Below are positions 35,301 to 49,214 of a stretch of DNA of 64,000 nucleotides, in pieces. This DNA comes from Acanthochlamys bracteata (Eukaryota > Streptophyta > Magnoliopsida > Pandanales > Velloziaceae). The stretch lies in contig CM034130.1 of NCBI GenBank assembly GCA_019914995.1, positions 5,394,001 to 5,458,000 on the forward strand, in the 5' to 3' direction. Position numbers and translations under genes: made by a program. Under the pieces are notes generated by a model. That model was not told the origin of the DNA. It saw nothing but the letters and a program-made list of their open reading frames with translations, and made no database searches. The stretch's first letter is position 1; each line of letters begins with the position of its first letter.

Positions 35301-38300
35301 GCTTTGACACCTTGTTCGGAGATCCACATCTCCATGGTTGCCATCAAACTTATGGCTGCGGATCGATGCAGCGTTGCCTTCTTTTAGAGAATAGGTGAAG
35401 AAAAATTTTGGAATAGGTGAAGATAAGTAGTAGGAGGAAGAAGAAGAAATTTGTTAAGGCAAGTAATTTAGATGACCTGGCCTTTTTTTGTTCACTTACC
35501 TATTGAAAGCTAATGTTTCCTAATCAGAGATGGGTCCTTATCTTGTCCTAAAATATGAAGGATCCGACTCTAATTCAGGCTGACGGACACGGTTGGATAT
35601 CTCCAACTGTGATGGGTCCGGTCTTCACGAGTTTGCCGAATTTTTGTATTTATTTCTAATGTATTTATAAAATATGCAAATTATAAGTGTATTAGTCAAA
35701 TTATTTTACATATAATGAATTAGTGCACAGAATGCGTGAAAAATTCAAACTTTTACTTAAATTTTGAGAATTTATATTTACTGTTTCAAACGAATTTCAT
35801 CACACGACTTGAGATTAACTTTTAAAAAAAGGCCTACCTTGTTCAGGCACAGTTCCGAAATCATGGCTTAAATTGAGATTCTCCATTAAAAGATAATAAA
35901 ATCATAAATCGACGTATAGAAGTTTCTTAAAATGCTGCTTTGCGTAGTTGTGTTACAAGAAACACCAACAGGCAACAATGTTTAGAGAACCAAAAATTGC
36001 TCAAGGATTCTCTCTCGTGTTTGGTTCAACTAACTGACTGTTGCCAAAAGGATAACTTTAGTTAGAGATGTTTGTAGGGATCCGTGGTCCATGAATGCCG
36101 TAGTAACTCGAAGACACCGACAACAAGCTCTTTTTGTAGCGAAATCAAGGAAAAGAATAAGCAATTGGTCTCCTATCAAACTAGCATTTTCTTAAAAGTT
36201 ATGATTCCTTCTTTCAATTACATCTACAACTAATAATATCTATAAGGAACCAACCTATTGGCCTATTATATATACTGCAGGAACTTGTTTCATTTGGAAA
36301 AATAGGACCTGTAAATTTCGGTTAAGGAAAGAAGTGCGAAAAGCGAGAAATAATAATAGACGTGTGGTTAACCATTCATGCAACAGCAGTTTTTCCTTTA
36401 AACAAATATAAAAGAGAGCATTGGGGGTTCATTTCCGTTCAGTATCACGAATTCAGAATCAGGGACGATCATTCATTCATTCATTCAGATAGTTCTGTAT
36501 AACTAAGCATATACAACAACCTAATTAACAGCACATCACATCTAACTAACTAAGATCGTTCCGTACTTAAAATACATCACAAAATTACAATACTGAAGTA
36601 TTATAAAAAAACTTTAATTTTTCAAATTATATCTCAACTCAAAACAACCTCAATTTCTTAATCTGACATTGTAACATTAGCAATAAATTTTTTTTCACGA
36701 TTCTAGTTGCGTCTCAAATGCTAGTCTCCTTTTAAGGCGAAAGTTCCAGTAATACGATAGCATCCAGAGCTTTAATACATCTTCCTTTCTATCAATGTTG
36801 AAAACACCTGAAATTCAAAAAAAGAAAATTTCAGTATAAGAGAGGGAGGACGTATAGAATCCCTTACTCCCGGAATGCAAACTTATTGTGTAATTAAAAA
36901 TATTTGTTTAAATATTCAGAACAATTTTAATTAGGTATGTAATAGAATTATTATGTTTACATATTTATTTTCGTAATTAAAAATAATAAATTTATTTTTT
37001 AAGAAATTTTTATAAATTAGTTTTCTTCAAGTGGATTACCTTTTAGGCAGCCCCAGACAACTCTATAATAAGGTAGATGAAATTAAACAGCTGATACGCA
37101 TTTTGAATTTCTAGCTAATTGTTCAAAATTTCAAGGTATTGTCCGCGCGCAGTTCTTCACCTTGCTCGATGCACAGCGCAAGGATCTGTTTTGGCATTTT
37201 CCTCCAATCCAAAGTTGAGCAGAAACACGGACCATCATGTGGCGCCTGAGTTGATTTGAATTCTCTCTAGCTACAAGGAATTGGAAGCAGACAATAGGGT
37301 ATATAGTAGATGGGGACTCGCAGGAAAGGAAGAGTCACCCAAATGGCAAACCATCTTGCTGACACAAATATAATGTCTTCGCTCTTTAGGAAACCAACTA
37401 TAATCTAGAATCTGCAATATTGCACTGCTAATAATTCAACGTAAAATCTCAAAAGCTGTTGTTCCGTTGTTTTATAGCATTTTAAGGAACATAATCCCGG
37501 TTTCTTATTGCCTGATTTTCAACATTCTCAGAAATCAGCAACTGCACAGATGGACCATCAACAAGTCTCCCTCACAATATGGAAAACGCTACACTACATA
37601 CTTGGATTAGAGGGTAATAGCGATATTTCCTTAAAGCTAGTTTAGTTTAAGCAAGGGACAAAAACTGCTTTGTTATACATTGTTAATTAATTAATATTGT
37701 TAATTAATTAATATGCTTTGTTATACATTGTTTTATCCTGCTGGCATTAACTATTAAAAGTTACAGATTTTTATGACCTTTCTCTATTTTGTGTGTTTGT
37801 GACTAGGGAGATTTGATTTTGCCAAAATGAATTTTTTTAGAACCATCATTGCTAAAATGAGCTTATGGGAACATAATTCGCAAAAATGTAAAAAACAGAA
37901 TTTAACTTTGCTCTCAGAAGGGTAGGACCTGAAAGTGAAATACTTCTTTGCCCTTTAAATGATGCTCTATATTCTAATTAAGCACCACCATAAAGATGAA
38001 ATCTTGAACGCACAAAAACGAGACGGACTACCAACTTAGATGTAACATAGCAGGACACAACACTAGACAGAAATCCAGGCTTATAATCAAATTATATGCA
38101 AAAAGAAATAAAAGTCCCAAATGCGCAAAACATGAAATATTTAGGGCCTATTTAGTAATAACGAAATTCGAATTTTTTAAAATTATTTTATAATTAAAAT
38201 AAATATAGAATTTAATATTTATTTTGTAATTAAAATTTTATAGAAATTTATTTTGTAAAAATTTAGTTTTAAATTTAATTTTAAAACTCACTTTTTAAGA

Positions 38301-38423
38301 CAAAGTAAATACAAAATTTACGTTTTTATTAATTACTTTCAATTTTTAATTTATATTTTATAAATTTATTTTTTAAAAATGAATTTAAAACAAAGTAAAC
38401 ATGCTTATCATTAAACCTTTCTC
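32391..38423. other. Long AT-rich intergenic region
   Basis: No gene recognised in about 6 kb. AT-rich hairpin-type stretches (about 32490-32710, 33090-33450) resemble decayed MITEs. Bases 34211-34670 are less AT-rich but give no recognisable protein. A TATA-like ATAAAAGAGAG at about 36408 precedes (CATT)n-type repeats at 36471-36486, without a following ORF. A 17-bp unit is duplicated at 37681-37714. Confidence 0.4.
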
Positions 38424-38611
38424 GTGGCAGGCCATCACATGGCCCAGTGTTCTTCTGAGAGCCCGCTCTCTCCACTCCTTCAAAGAAAAATGAATAAAAA
38501 CTTCCCATTCCTGCCTTTGTTAACTTCCATCATTAACTCTCCCTCTCTTCCCTGTTCTTCTTCTTCTTCTACTAGTCCCTCTTTCTTAATTATAAAACTC
38601 CAACAGAAACC

Positions 38612-40996
38612 ATGCCGGAAGGTTTAGCAGATGATCTACAAAGCATGAGCTTCGGTTCATCGGACCGTTCAATCTCTGGCGCCGTCTCGACATCAACAGT
38701 CTCGACATCAACAACTGCTTCATCTTCATCTGGCCCAATCAAACCTTTATCGTCCTCAGCCTTCTCCGTTGACAGCGGCAGCAAACATGAAAGCTTTGCT
38801 ATGTCAGACCTTCGACTTGTTCGCCGATTAGGTAGCGGTGATATCGGTAGCGTTTACTTGGCTGAAGTAAAAAGCAAAGGATTGGTTGCTGTGAAGGTTA
38901 TGGATAAAAAGGAGCTCGAAGGACGAAACAAATCAGGACGGGCTACGACGGAAAGAGGGATACTGGAGATTCTAGATCACCCATTCTTGCCGAAGCTTTA
39001 CGGATGCTCTGAGAATGAGCGGTGGTCTTGTTTGATTACTGAGTTTTGTTCCGGTGGAGATCTGCATGTTCTCCGGCAGCGACAGAACGGAAAGCGTTTC
39101 AATGAAGCCGCCGTCAGGTTCACTTTCTTACTCTGAAGCTACTTGCTTGATACAATTACTTATTTCCTTTATTACTGCTGTATATTTTTTCTCTATCTTT
39201 AGCTTACTTTCTTAATATATGTAGATTCCGGATATTTGGACAATCCCTTCTTACAGGCACTTACCGTACACTTTTAATTCCATCTTTCAATCAGCCATAT
39301 ATATATATATATAAGGAAAACAATAATTTCTTTTTTAACTTTTATTCATGAAGTTTAGTAGATTGGTTAACGTTTGCATATATACAATACAATGTCGGTA
39401 ATTATATATGTAGTTTTAAGTTTCTATAAAACTATTGAAGTAAAGTTTACTTGTTTAACGGCGAGAAGCATGCATAGACTTTAATTTGTTATAGTGTTAG
39501 TGTTAGTGTTGACCATCTTATACTATTTTTGAAATATTTATGAATTGATTCTAGCTAATTTGTACCCTCTGAGTTTAAATGGTTGCTCTCTGAGTTTGAT
39601 CGAACCAAATAGGGCCACCATTATGGACCCAATATGTTAGCTGAGTGCGGCCATAAACTTCTTTTGGTCAAGTGAACCATTCGTAGGTCACATACCCGGA
39701 AAAGGTAACCCATTTCCATTTGGTCATACAGAATTATCTACTTACGTCTAGACGTTTCAAAATCAAGAATCAAATATGGGCGTCATTAGACAGTGATGGT
39801 AGGTCCGAGCTAGGCATGTCAGCCTAGGCAAGACAGATTTGTTAGATTTGTCCGTATGAACTCCAGCGCTTGCTGGCCACTAACTCACACAACTAGCTGC
39901 TGCTGCTGTGGTCTTGTTAATTCCAGTTGCTATTTTCCTTTCTTTGTATATAGTTTCTCATGCAACTGTATTTCGAGAAAAGAACTCGTGTACAGTTCAC
40001 TCTTCACGTGATCATCTTCCACCAAAGACAGGCGGTGCTTGTATAATTACTGGTTATCATTTAATTAGCTCGCCATTGACTTCTCAGATAATCACAAGTT
40101 TGTGGATCAATATGACCAATTTTTAATTTATTCTTCTTCTTTTTTTCTTAACAATTTTCAGGTTCTATGCAGCTGAGATAGTGGTGGCGCTGGAGTACAT
40201 CCACATGCTTGGTATAGTTTACAGAGACTTGAAGCCGGAGAACGTGCTCGTTAGGTCCGATGGTCACGTCATGCTGACGGACTTCGATCTCAGTCTCAAG
40301 TGCGACAGTCCTACCGCCGCCACACCTGCTCAACTCATCTCTGAGAAGAACCCTCTCGCTGCTACTGCTGCTTTTTCCACCGGTGGTATTGCCGGAGAAC
40401 CCCCTCCTTTCGCACCAGCGTCCTGCATTCTACCTAGTTGTATCATCCCTGCAGTTTCTTGCTTTCAGCCCAGATGGCACCGTCGCAGGAAGAAAAGAAG
40501 CAGTAACCGTGCTGCTGTGTTTGAGTTTGTCGCTGAGCCGGTCGACTTACGGTCAATGTCGTTCGTTGGAACTCACGAATACCTCGGTCCGGAAATAGTC
40601 TCCGGTGATGGACACGGTAGTGAAGTTGACTGGTGGACATTAGGCGTATTCATATACGAGCTTTTGTACGGTGTGACGCCATTTAGGGGACAGGACCATG
40701 AAATGACCCTTGCCAACATTGTTGCCCGAGCGCTAGAGTTCCCAAAAGAACCAGTTGTATCTTCTGCGGCGAAGGATTTGATGAGCGGTCTGTTGGTGAA
40801 AGATCCGGGGAGACGGCTCGGTTCAGCTGTCGGTGCGGCAGCAATCAAGCGCCATCCTTTCTTTAACAAAGTTAATTGGGCGTTGCTGCGTTGCATGCAG
40901 CCACCTTACGTACCGCCACCTTTCACCGTCACCGGCAAAAACAGCGGGGAAATTTCCGACGATAGCGCACCTGGCACGCCAGTGGAGTACTATTAA
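38612..40996 (+). CDS. AGC VIII serine/threonine protein kinase (AGC1/D6PK-type)
   Basis: Protein kinase of the plant AGC VIII group, whose members phosphorylate PIN auxin carriers and related membrane targets. Two exons, 38612-39117 and 40162-40996, are joined at an Arg codon and give 446 residues. The intron is 1,044 bp. Motifs: Ser/Thr-rich N-terminus (1-60); P-loop GSGDIGSV (74-81); VAIK-type Lys in VAVKVMDK (about 95); DHPFLPKLY; catalytic YRDLKPEN (189-196). DFD (209-211) replaces DFG, the group hallmark. An insertion of about 90 residues then carries cysteines and a basic patch (RWHRRRKKR, about 273-281). The activation segment reads [12 protein letters not shown], so the usual APE is GPE. 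The end PGTPVEYY resembles a degenerate PDK1-docking tail. The exons are clearly more GC-rich than the flanks. The exact subgroup is uncertain; PINOID/WAG proper look less likely. Confidence 0.93.
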
Positions 40997-43717
40997 TAAG
41001 ACAATATAAAACATGGTTACATTAATTGTTTGGAAAAATCGATATAGAAGGGGGCACGTGATTCAATCTGGAAGAATGGATCAGTTTAAGGAATGAAGCC
41101 GAGCCGCACGAGTGGGGACAGAATCATCTGCAATAGGGCATGCTGATTGATGAACAAGTAAAAGTACAGAAAGCCAAAGTGCGTGCGCTGGCCGCTGCGT
41201 GCGGAGAGCAGTCAAGGCAGGTGCGATGAAGGTTATTACGGGCAGGCTTCAGCGCATATCACATGGCCAGGAGTTGTTTAAACCTGGTTTCATTTTCTTC
41301 TTATGGAGTAATTAATACTGTATACAGAAGATGAGATTCATGAAGTCATGTTTTCTTTTTCCATGCCTAATGTCACAGACATGCTCATTTTAGGTAGAGC
41401 CGTGTGCCACTCAATTACGACTCCTATAACTAAGTTAGTTTTATCCCCAAAATTTTTATCAAGGATAACTGAAATTTTTTTATAGGCTAGAGGAAAAAAA
41501 AGGAAGTAGATTTCAAAGAAAGTTTGAAAAGAGAAACTTATAACTTTTTTGAAGGCTTTGTTACAGCACTTTTTTTTTTTGGATAGTTACAAGCGAGAGG
41601 TCTCCCTTTAAAATAATTTTTGTCTCTTGTAACATTTCATATAAATATCCAATACGTTATACATACTTAAGATATATATTTATAGTATCTTAGACTATTC
41701 TAAATAGTTTATATAAAGTAAATCAAGCAAAAACATGTGAGAGAAGATATCAAAATAAACATCTCGTGATATAACTATACATGGTTGTAGCTTAAACAAA
41801 TTCTTTTTTTGTTTGTCGTGGGTTCTTTGTGGTAAGTGGTGGTGGCGGCGGATTGTGATGTATAATGTTAAGTGGACACTTGAGACTATCGAGCCTATCC
41901 GGCAAGTTTAAAGTTGAATAATGGTGTTCCCTTCGTGCGTATGCTCTTTTCTGGAGATAGATACTACAGGTCTACTTATGAAGCTGGTCAGAAAAGATGG
42001 ACAAAACAACATCAACAGTAACAGCAACTGGTGGTCTATGTGTTGTGGCACAGAAACTACAAATTCTGTAATTCATGACTATATATGGTTTTTTAAGCAA
42101 AAAATTAGTAGCAATCTTTTAGCCATTTGAAAATAATCCTTAAAATAACAAGGTGAGTATAACTTCCATTACTATTATAGTTTGGACCCGCTTTGCCCAA
42201 TTATAACAATTATAGAAGGACCGAGGAGTGTAGGAGTTTAATCATTTTATTCAGTAGGCTTCTATATCTCTCATTCTCAAGCCTCGATCGAAGTCCAAAA
42301 ATTAAGGACCTTTTGTTTAAATGGGCCGGATCCACTCTCTCTTTGCGTTTCTAAATCATCTTCGAAATATATTTTTAGTCATTTTTTGGTATCAAATAAC
42401 TGAAATACTTTTAATTCAGATCTTTTATAGTTGCCTATACGTTTCAGCTTTAAATTATTCAAAATTCTACTATTAAAATTTTCTGTTGAAACATCGCTAG
42501 TTGAACCTTGCCCCCATCGGCTCTCGAGTGAAGGTCGTCGATAGTTTTCTGACCGACATTAAGAATGACTTCATGAAATATTTTGAAATATCTTTAATGT
42601 TTTTTTTTTCCTTGCGATCTATCCCGTTATTTAAGTTTATGACTCTTTATGAAATTTTGAGAGCTAGCAAGTAAGAGTAGTGAAACTTTATTTAACACAG
42701 AAAGAATTATAAAAGAACACAATTATGGCCTTGGTGTTTGTAATGATATTTGCTAGATGTTGTGCAGCAGTGGATTGCGTTGGAGTGGCTATATTTGCAG
42801 CGATATTGGTTGCGGATATACAGAATATGGTTTGGATACTGCTTTGAATCAATGAGATGACGCATCTTCACTCAAATTTTCGTTCATTTGCATACGTATC
42901 ATTATGAAGTTAGCTTGAAAATTGAAGAATCGTTCTTGCCAATTAACTTTCCATAGACTTCAAATTGCCGAGATTCGAGTGGACGGTAGTTGCAAAAAAT
43001 TTTCTGCATCAATCAAAGGTGTTGAAATTGACGATTCTGAAATTTGGATCTAACTGACGTTGACGAGTCCATAAGTTCTCAAACTCTGATACCAATTTGA
43101 TATAATTTGATGAGTGAACAAAAAAAAAAAGATAGAATAAGGCGAACAAATAGGTGAACAAGATAGAGACGAGATAGAAATACGGAAGAAAATAAGATCA
43201 ATGTGTACTCTATGTCTTTTCCGAATGCCACCCACTTGTCTATAGTCTTTAGTTTTCCTTAAACTTCTACTCTACTACTGGCACGTTTGGCAACACTTTT
43301 CCTATAAGTTACTTATCAAGTTTTCATATTATGTTTATCAATAAATATTTTACAATCTTCTTTAGAATTTATTTAATAATTTAAAAAATATAAAAATTTC
43401 TTCATTGTAAGATCTTAATATTTATTATTTTTATTATTTTGTTGAGATAAAAAATAAAACTTATTTTTTAAAATAGGATAAAATTTTTTTTATTAAAAAA
43501 AGCACTTTTTATAAGGACTCCTAGATGCCCTCTACAATTATATCTAACAACTTACTCTTAATTACTAAGACTTTCCTAGCTAGATGAGTCTTGATTAGTA
43601 CGACTCCACTACTTCACAGAATGCCTTATTAAAGTAAAACTCCATCCTGGAGTGGGATTCTAGCATTGAGAGCCCCTGGCAAGATATGCAAATAGCTATT
43701 TTTCTTGGCAACCTACG
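40997..43717. other. 3' flank of the kinase and intergenic DNA
   Basis: The 3' UTR probably occupies the first few hundred bases. Beyond it no gene is visible. An ORF at 41921-42130 has no recognisable family. CTCTGATACCAATTTG at about 43083 resembles an antisense LTR-retrotransposon primer-binding region, but no LTR pair was found. Confidence 0.4.
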
Positions 43718-43985
43718 GGGATGCGTGCGTTTGGAATTGCTTATTTATAAAATATAATTTTTTTAAAATAAAAATATTTTTATTTTTTTTAAAAATTAAG
43801 CTTTATTTTTTTATTTTTAAAAAAATAATAAAAATATGTAATAAAAAGATCTCATTACGTAAAATTTTTTTACAATATCTAAATTTTTAAATAAATTTTC
43901 TAAATATTTATAATATGTATTGAAAAATCGTAAAATTAAAAAAAATTAAAAATCTGCTTTTGTTATACACTACCAAACGCAGCCT
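43718..43985. repeat. Tourist-like MITE, copy 4
   Basis: The left end GTGCGTTTGGAATTGC and right end ACCAAACGCAGCC (reverse complement GGCTGCGTTTGGT) are inverted repeats. The interior is the family's AT-rich hairpin, including TTACGTAAAATTTTTTT. Confidence 0.7.
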
Positions 43986-46441
43986 TTGATCTACTAAAAC
44001 TTGACAAGCAATTTCTATCTAAATTTGCTAGTCTGAATATCGTCAGACCAGTGAGAGCTGGAGGAAGCAGGATAGAGCTACTGGAGAGGCATCAAGAGCA
44101 TTATTGGCATTTTTGGAGCTCAGGCAGAAAAAAGGATTGGCATCATTTGATTTGTTGAGCTTACATTTGATCTCTTAAGACTCACATTTATTTCATTAGT
44201 ATGCTTGTTGTAATTTTAGCATAGGAATAGCTAAACTCTCTAAACTATTATTTTGAATGAAACTCTTATTGAATTTGATTTGATTTTTGAATATGTGCTA
44301 ATGAATAATTGTAGAATGGATGTGAGTTATTAATTTTTGTTACAATTGCAATATGGAATATTGAATTTGAATGTCTGATAAATTGAGTTTGATGTTTGAA
44401 TTATTTGATTATTGTATTTTCGATGACCAATCAAAACATAATCTTAAATAAATTATGATTTTACAACTCTTAATGCATATATTGTATAATTCTAAATTGG
44501 ACTAAAGTTATAAACAATTAGAGATAAGTAATTTCAGATTGGATCAAAATTAGGACTATAATTAAAATATTTGGTATGAATCTTCATATTAGTCGATAAT
44601 AAAAGTCATACTTGTTAATGATTCAAGTAAACTAGTGACGAATTTTAGAATTCCAGTTATTATATCACTTCTACATTTCAAACTACCTACTACTCGTTTA
44701 TTTGATTTTGTTTTCATACCTACTTTAAATTTTGTTACGCAACTTTTTATACTGTTATATATATTGTGAGATTAATTTAGTTAAACTTACATTCAATCCC
44801 TATAGATTGAAGCTGTTATTTGATATATAGTAAACAACAATCGAGCACCTGCTGAATTAAGATAAAAAAATAAGATTTTCTTATGCTTTTCTAGCCTCAT
44901 CAGACATACTTAAATGTTTGAAGAATCGTCACAAACTGAGTGGCCGATGATAGAAGAGTAAGTAATGGAACATATTGTAGAAAACCTCTCTGGCTACTGC
45001 CTTGGTCGGGAGCAAAACCTAAACCATAATATAAAAACAGTGGCTTATCAACTCAGGCGTTAAGCTTGAAAGTTGAAATAGATAGAGACTTAAGAAAATG
45101 AGAATCAAGTACCACTCTTCAACAAGGATAAAAACTATCACAATATAGTAGTACGAATAGCAGCAAAAACAATACAATGACCTTATTCAAATTGTTAGGT
45201 AAATGCAAGATAGATAAGAGATGATTCGCCATGCAATATGTTACATTATGAATATAATCATTTAGATTTAATTTTACTATACAACATGATTAGTTTTATT
45301 AGAGCAACTTAGGATGCCAAAATAGAAATAAATAATAAAATGACATGAGATCTATGCGTGCACGACTACTGGGCGATGGTGACACATGCGAAGAATTGAA
45401 ATTTCATTTGGATATAGGATGAATAAAATAGTAGCATGTTTGCATTTATAAGATTTTATATAAAAAACTTAGATTTAACAACTTAAAAGGTCAAAATTCA
45501 AAAATTAATAATTAAACTATGCATACATAACCTTCTTGGCATGTGTGACGCGTAATAAGAATCGAAATTTTATTTTGAAGTAGAACTACTGAAATAAAGA
45601 TGGTAAAGAACTTTTGAAAATTTGTTATTATATGAGTCTACTATCTACTATATAAAATAAGTTCTCTTTTTTATTTTATCTCAGATGCTTGATCGATGTT
45701 GGTGTTTATATGAAGTCGGCGTCAAATGAGCATGGTCGATAGTTCTATTTTTTATTATCAAAATGATTATCTAATTTGCATTAGACATTTCTTTTAAAAA
45801 AGTTATCCTATATTGTTAAAGCAAATGAAAATATTGTTAATCATCTTGTTCAGGTACGCAGTTGATCACATCCTCATTATGATGTTTAGCTTCATCTTGT
45901 ATAGGAACATGCCGTCTCTAAACTGGTAATAGTGCTCACCGTATATTGGTAAAAATGCTCACAACTTTATCGTGCGCTTGAACATGCTGGGAGGTCCATT
46001 AACCTATTTGCCTACTATCTTGTGGCGTGATTGCTCCTTTTGTCTTTCTGATTTTTCAATAAAAAACTGACTCCATTCCATATTCTTGTTCCCGTCTCGC
46101 GTTCAGATTTCAAAGTCATAATTTCTGCTTTTCTACTCACCTCAGATGCTTGGCTTTTAAAATTTATATTTACAGGAAAAGTTTTATCTAACAGACAAAT
46201 ACAGAACATCACATCGAAGTGGGTTTGTGTTTATGCGGAGTAACCTCGCTTCAACTACACAGTCTATATGAAGCACCGGCAGCATCCTGTGCTAACAAAG
46301 TGGTGGTGCAAATGGTAATTCTGTATAATACTCCACATCCTTTGACCTTGTGCTACACCAGGAAAGAATTGACTACTTATACAAGGGCAAATTATGACTT
46401 TGAAGTCTGCAGTTTTGCTACGCCTGGAAGGAATGGACTAC
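43986..46441. other. AT-rich intergenic DNA
   Basis: No gene recognised. At about 44790-44880 a phrase ending GCACCTGCTGAATTAAGATA resembles the one near 15570 and may mark an old LTR. The last 200 bases are the 3' flank of the minus-strand IQM gene. Confidence 0.4.
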
Positions 46442-49214
46442 TTAAACTGTAGTCAGAGAAACACAAGAAACAGGATGCCCAGAGCTGGGCGGTGTTGGTG
46501 GTAGCTGAGGTGACAGGTTTACCATCTCCATGGCCTGCATCCTCAGCTCCGACGGGTAGTCTGTCATGCATCCAATCCTTGGACCAGCACCTGTGCACCA
46601 TTTCGAAGACAGTTGGTAACCTAACTGGTAAGAGCTAGATTCCCTTTTTGACTTGATCCGCTCGTCAATAGCTTTCTGTGGAACCTCTGCTCTTGGGCTC
46701 TGAATACCTCCCGATAGAGTTCTCACATAACGTGCTTTGGATTCACTACCTTTGGCATCAGACTGGGAAAATGCAACAGGTTCACTCAGCAGCTCTCCTA
46801 CTGTATTGTCAGGAACTACAAGTTGCACAGGTTTGAGCATTCCCATAGTGAAGACTTTGCTAACTTCAGCTTGAGCCTGCTTTGTTTCATCATCATAGTC
46901 TTCCTTCGATGGTGAATAAACCTTCAAAATAGAAGCAAATAGAAATAAGCAAAGATATTCAGGAATGTAGTTCTGATGCTCAAGTAAGAAGTAAGCTAAA
47001 CTTTGATGATGAGAATTTATCACGTACTTCTACTTTGCTCAGATCAACACCATTTTCTTCAAGGAAGTTCATAAAATTATCCAGATACTCGTCTGTAGGC
47101 CGGTAATGCCCACTATATGCCCATGTAGCCTGACAACACCAAGTCCAGATTAGATTAAAAGATGGTGTTGGATCTTTAAGTCAAATCAATTTGGTCATAG
47201 CTCAAGTACAAAACCTATGAAAGAAGACGAAGTCATTGTCTTAAAAGTCTAAGGTATGTGTTGTTAAGAAACATTTAGGATGTACAGGGAGGAAACAAGT
47301 GTGGTATAGGAGGAGCATGTTACCTTAATTATTCCACTCTTTGCGACAAGTCTTCCAGCTGCTAGTGTGGCACCTCCAGCAAGGAAGCTTGAATGATGAG
47401 ATATCCCTTTCCTTTTCTGATAGCAAAAGTGCATATCTGTAATTTGTAATCCTGAACAACAACTGCAGTAAAAATTGCAAGTCATTTTTCTGCTCATGTC
47501 AAGTAATACCTTCCCGGCATACAATCTTTTAGAAGCGCTCATTACAAATATCCACTTGAGCCCACCAGATTCTATGGTTGTATCAAGAAGCTCTCCAGTT
47601 TGTTTGTGAAGAATCTTGCCCTTTACAAGTGTGTATTCATAGTGTTCACGCTCCTTCTGAAAAATATTGCAAGCAATGGGTTAAGGTTAAGTTTTAACAT
47701 CACGATAGTGAATGGAATGGATGGAAATACCACAATTTGGCTCTTACAGGTTAAATTTAAAATCAACTTTGGGGAAAAAGAAATGTGTGGCTAGGCTAAA
47801 AATATAACATAAGAACTAACTTCTCCAAGAACTAATTCCTAATTTAGTAGGACTTACAGGTCCAAGATATTTGATGCGTTGCTGCCTAAGCAAAGACCTT
47901 GGACATTCCTTGAGATCTACATCTCTGCCGTCACCAATGTCCAGCCTGCATACAGCAGAAACCAAATATAACTTTAACAAGTAAATATCATTTGCCAGGG
48001 ACAACATTATTTTAGGGCTTTCATGTATCTAGCAATGCAGCTCAAAAAATTGATCAACTGTTTAACAATGTTACATAATGGGAAAGAGTATAATATATAG
48101 GAATTTTCTTAAGGTCATGTCAGATCTCCAAGTCATACAAGGCAGAAAAAATACAACTAGTATACAGCAATGTTTCTTCAAACAACTTAATTGCTCACCA
48201 GTAGAAGAAAGGCTGGCCGGCCGTGCTTTGACACCATTTCTCATAGTACAGATGCATATTATGCCCATACCGATGCCTTGGATCAATCTATACAGCAACT
48301 TCCTTAATCGTTATTTGTATTCATTACTACTTTAATCCTAATTATAACTAGTGAAAACACTAAAGAATAGGATAGACAGCAGCCAATAATAATAATTAGC
48401 AATAGTCCTTCAAGAATGAACACAAGAAAAAAAACGAGAACATAGTATGTATAGACACACAGCTTCTATCCAGTGTTGGAAAGCCAGCTTCAGAGCTTTC
48501 TCATCTTTCGATAAGCCTTTGCCAACCTGAGGAAAAATCAATAGCATTAAATTACTAGCATACAGAAAATGCTTCTCATATCTGTCAAAAGATATTACCA
48601 AATTAATTAACTTACAACTACGGAGGTAAATTTAAAATGCAAAAATCCGTGCTTCATAGAAAGCAGTCTCAATCAATGCATCTCAGGAGACAACCAAGCA
48701 AATCATTTCAAAAACGCTTCCAAGAACAGAAACGGAAAAAGACAAAAAAGAAGCGAAAGGATCACCATGAATATGGATAAATCACGTTAGCCAAAATGTT
48801 CTTTTTCTTTCGATTGTGTAATTAAAAACTTCTAACCTTGGAGGCAATGAGTCTAACACGATTCCAGCGACTGACCGCGTTCTCAGGCTTCAGGTAGTTG
48901 AAGAAAGACACCGTGCTGTGATTGAGCCGAGCATAATCTATAGCTTGCCACCTTCAAATAGTCAAAGAATCAATCAATGAAGCAAACACAAACATTCAGG
49001 GAATACAAAAAAACAGAACACACCATAACACAAATCAAATGCATCACAACAAACCTCAACAAGAAAAGATAATACAAAATCGAACTCACCATAGTTCTTC
49101 AGCGACCACAGCGGAGTCAGCTAACCTTCGCCGAGTCCGGTAGCTCTTGTACACCTTCTGCACCTTTGTCGCAGCTTTGGACACTGCCGGAACCACCGGT
49201 TCATCTCCAGCCAT
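46442..49214 (-). CDS. IQM: IQ-motif calmodulin-binding protein of the IQM family (IQM3-like)
   Basis: Plant IQM proteins bind calmodulin, as I recall in a Ca2+-independent way, and act in signalling. Nine exons on the minus strand: 49090-49214, 48837-48951, 48461-48526, 48199-48287, 47858-47945, 47510-47656, 47324-47416, 47028-47129 and 46442-46921; these give 434 residues with consistent phases. The IQ motif [20 protein letters not shown] lies at residues 14-33, followed by the family's conserved core: [20 protein letters not shown], then [76 protein letters not shown], and [20 protein letters not shown]. The last exon is long and Ser/Pro-rich with a variable tail. The short N-terminus and total length fit IQM3 best. 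It reads away from the CSA gene. A TATA-like CTATATTTAA on the minus strand at about 49400-49408 could serve as its promoter. Confidence 0.94.

Noticed and set aside
43080-43100. CTCTGATACCAATTTG as antisense retrotransposon primer-binding site
   Set aside because: No LTR or pol sequence nearby on either strand; a short motif alone is not enough.
48841-48951. Suspected frameshift in IQM exon 2
   Set aside because: Re-reading the line boundary showed the exon is 115 bases and in frame; the gene is intact.
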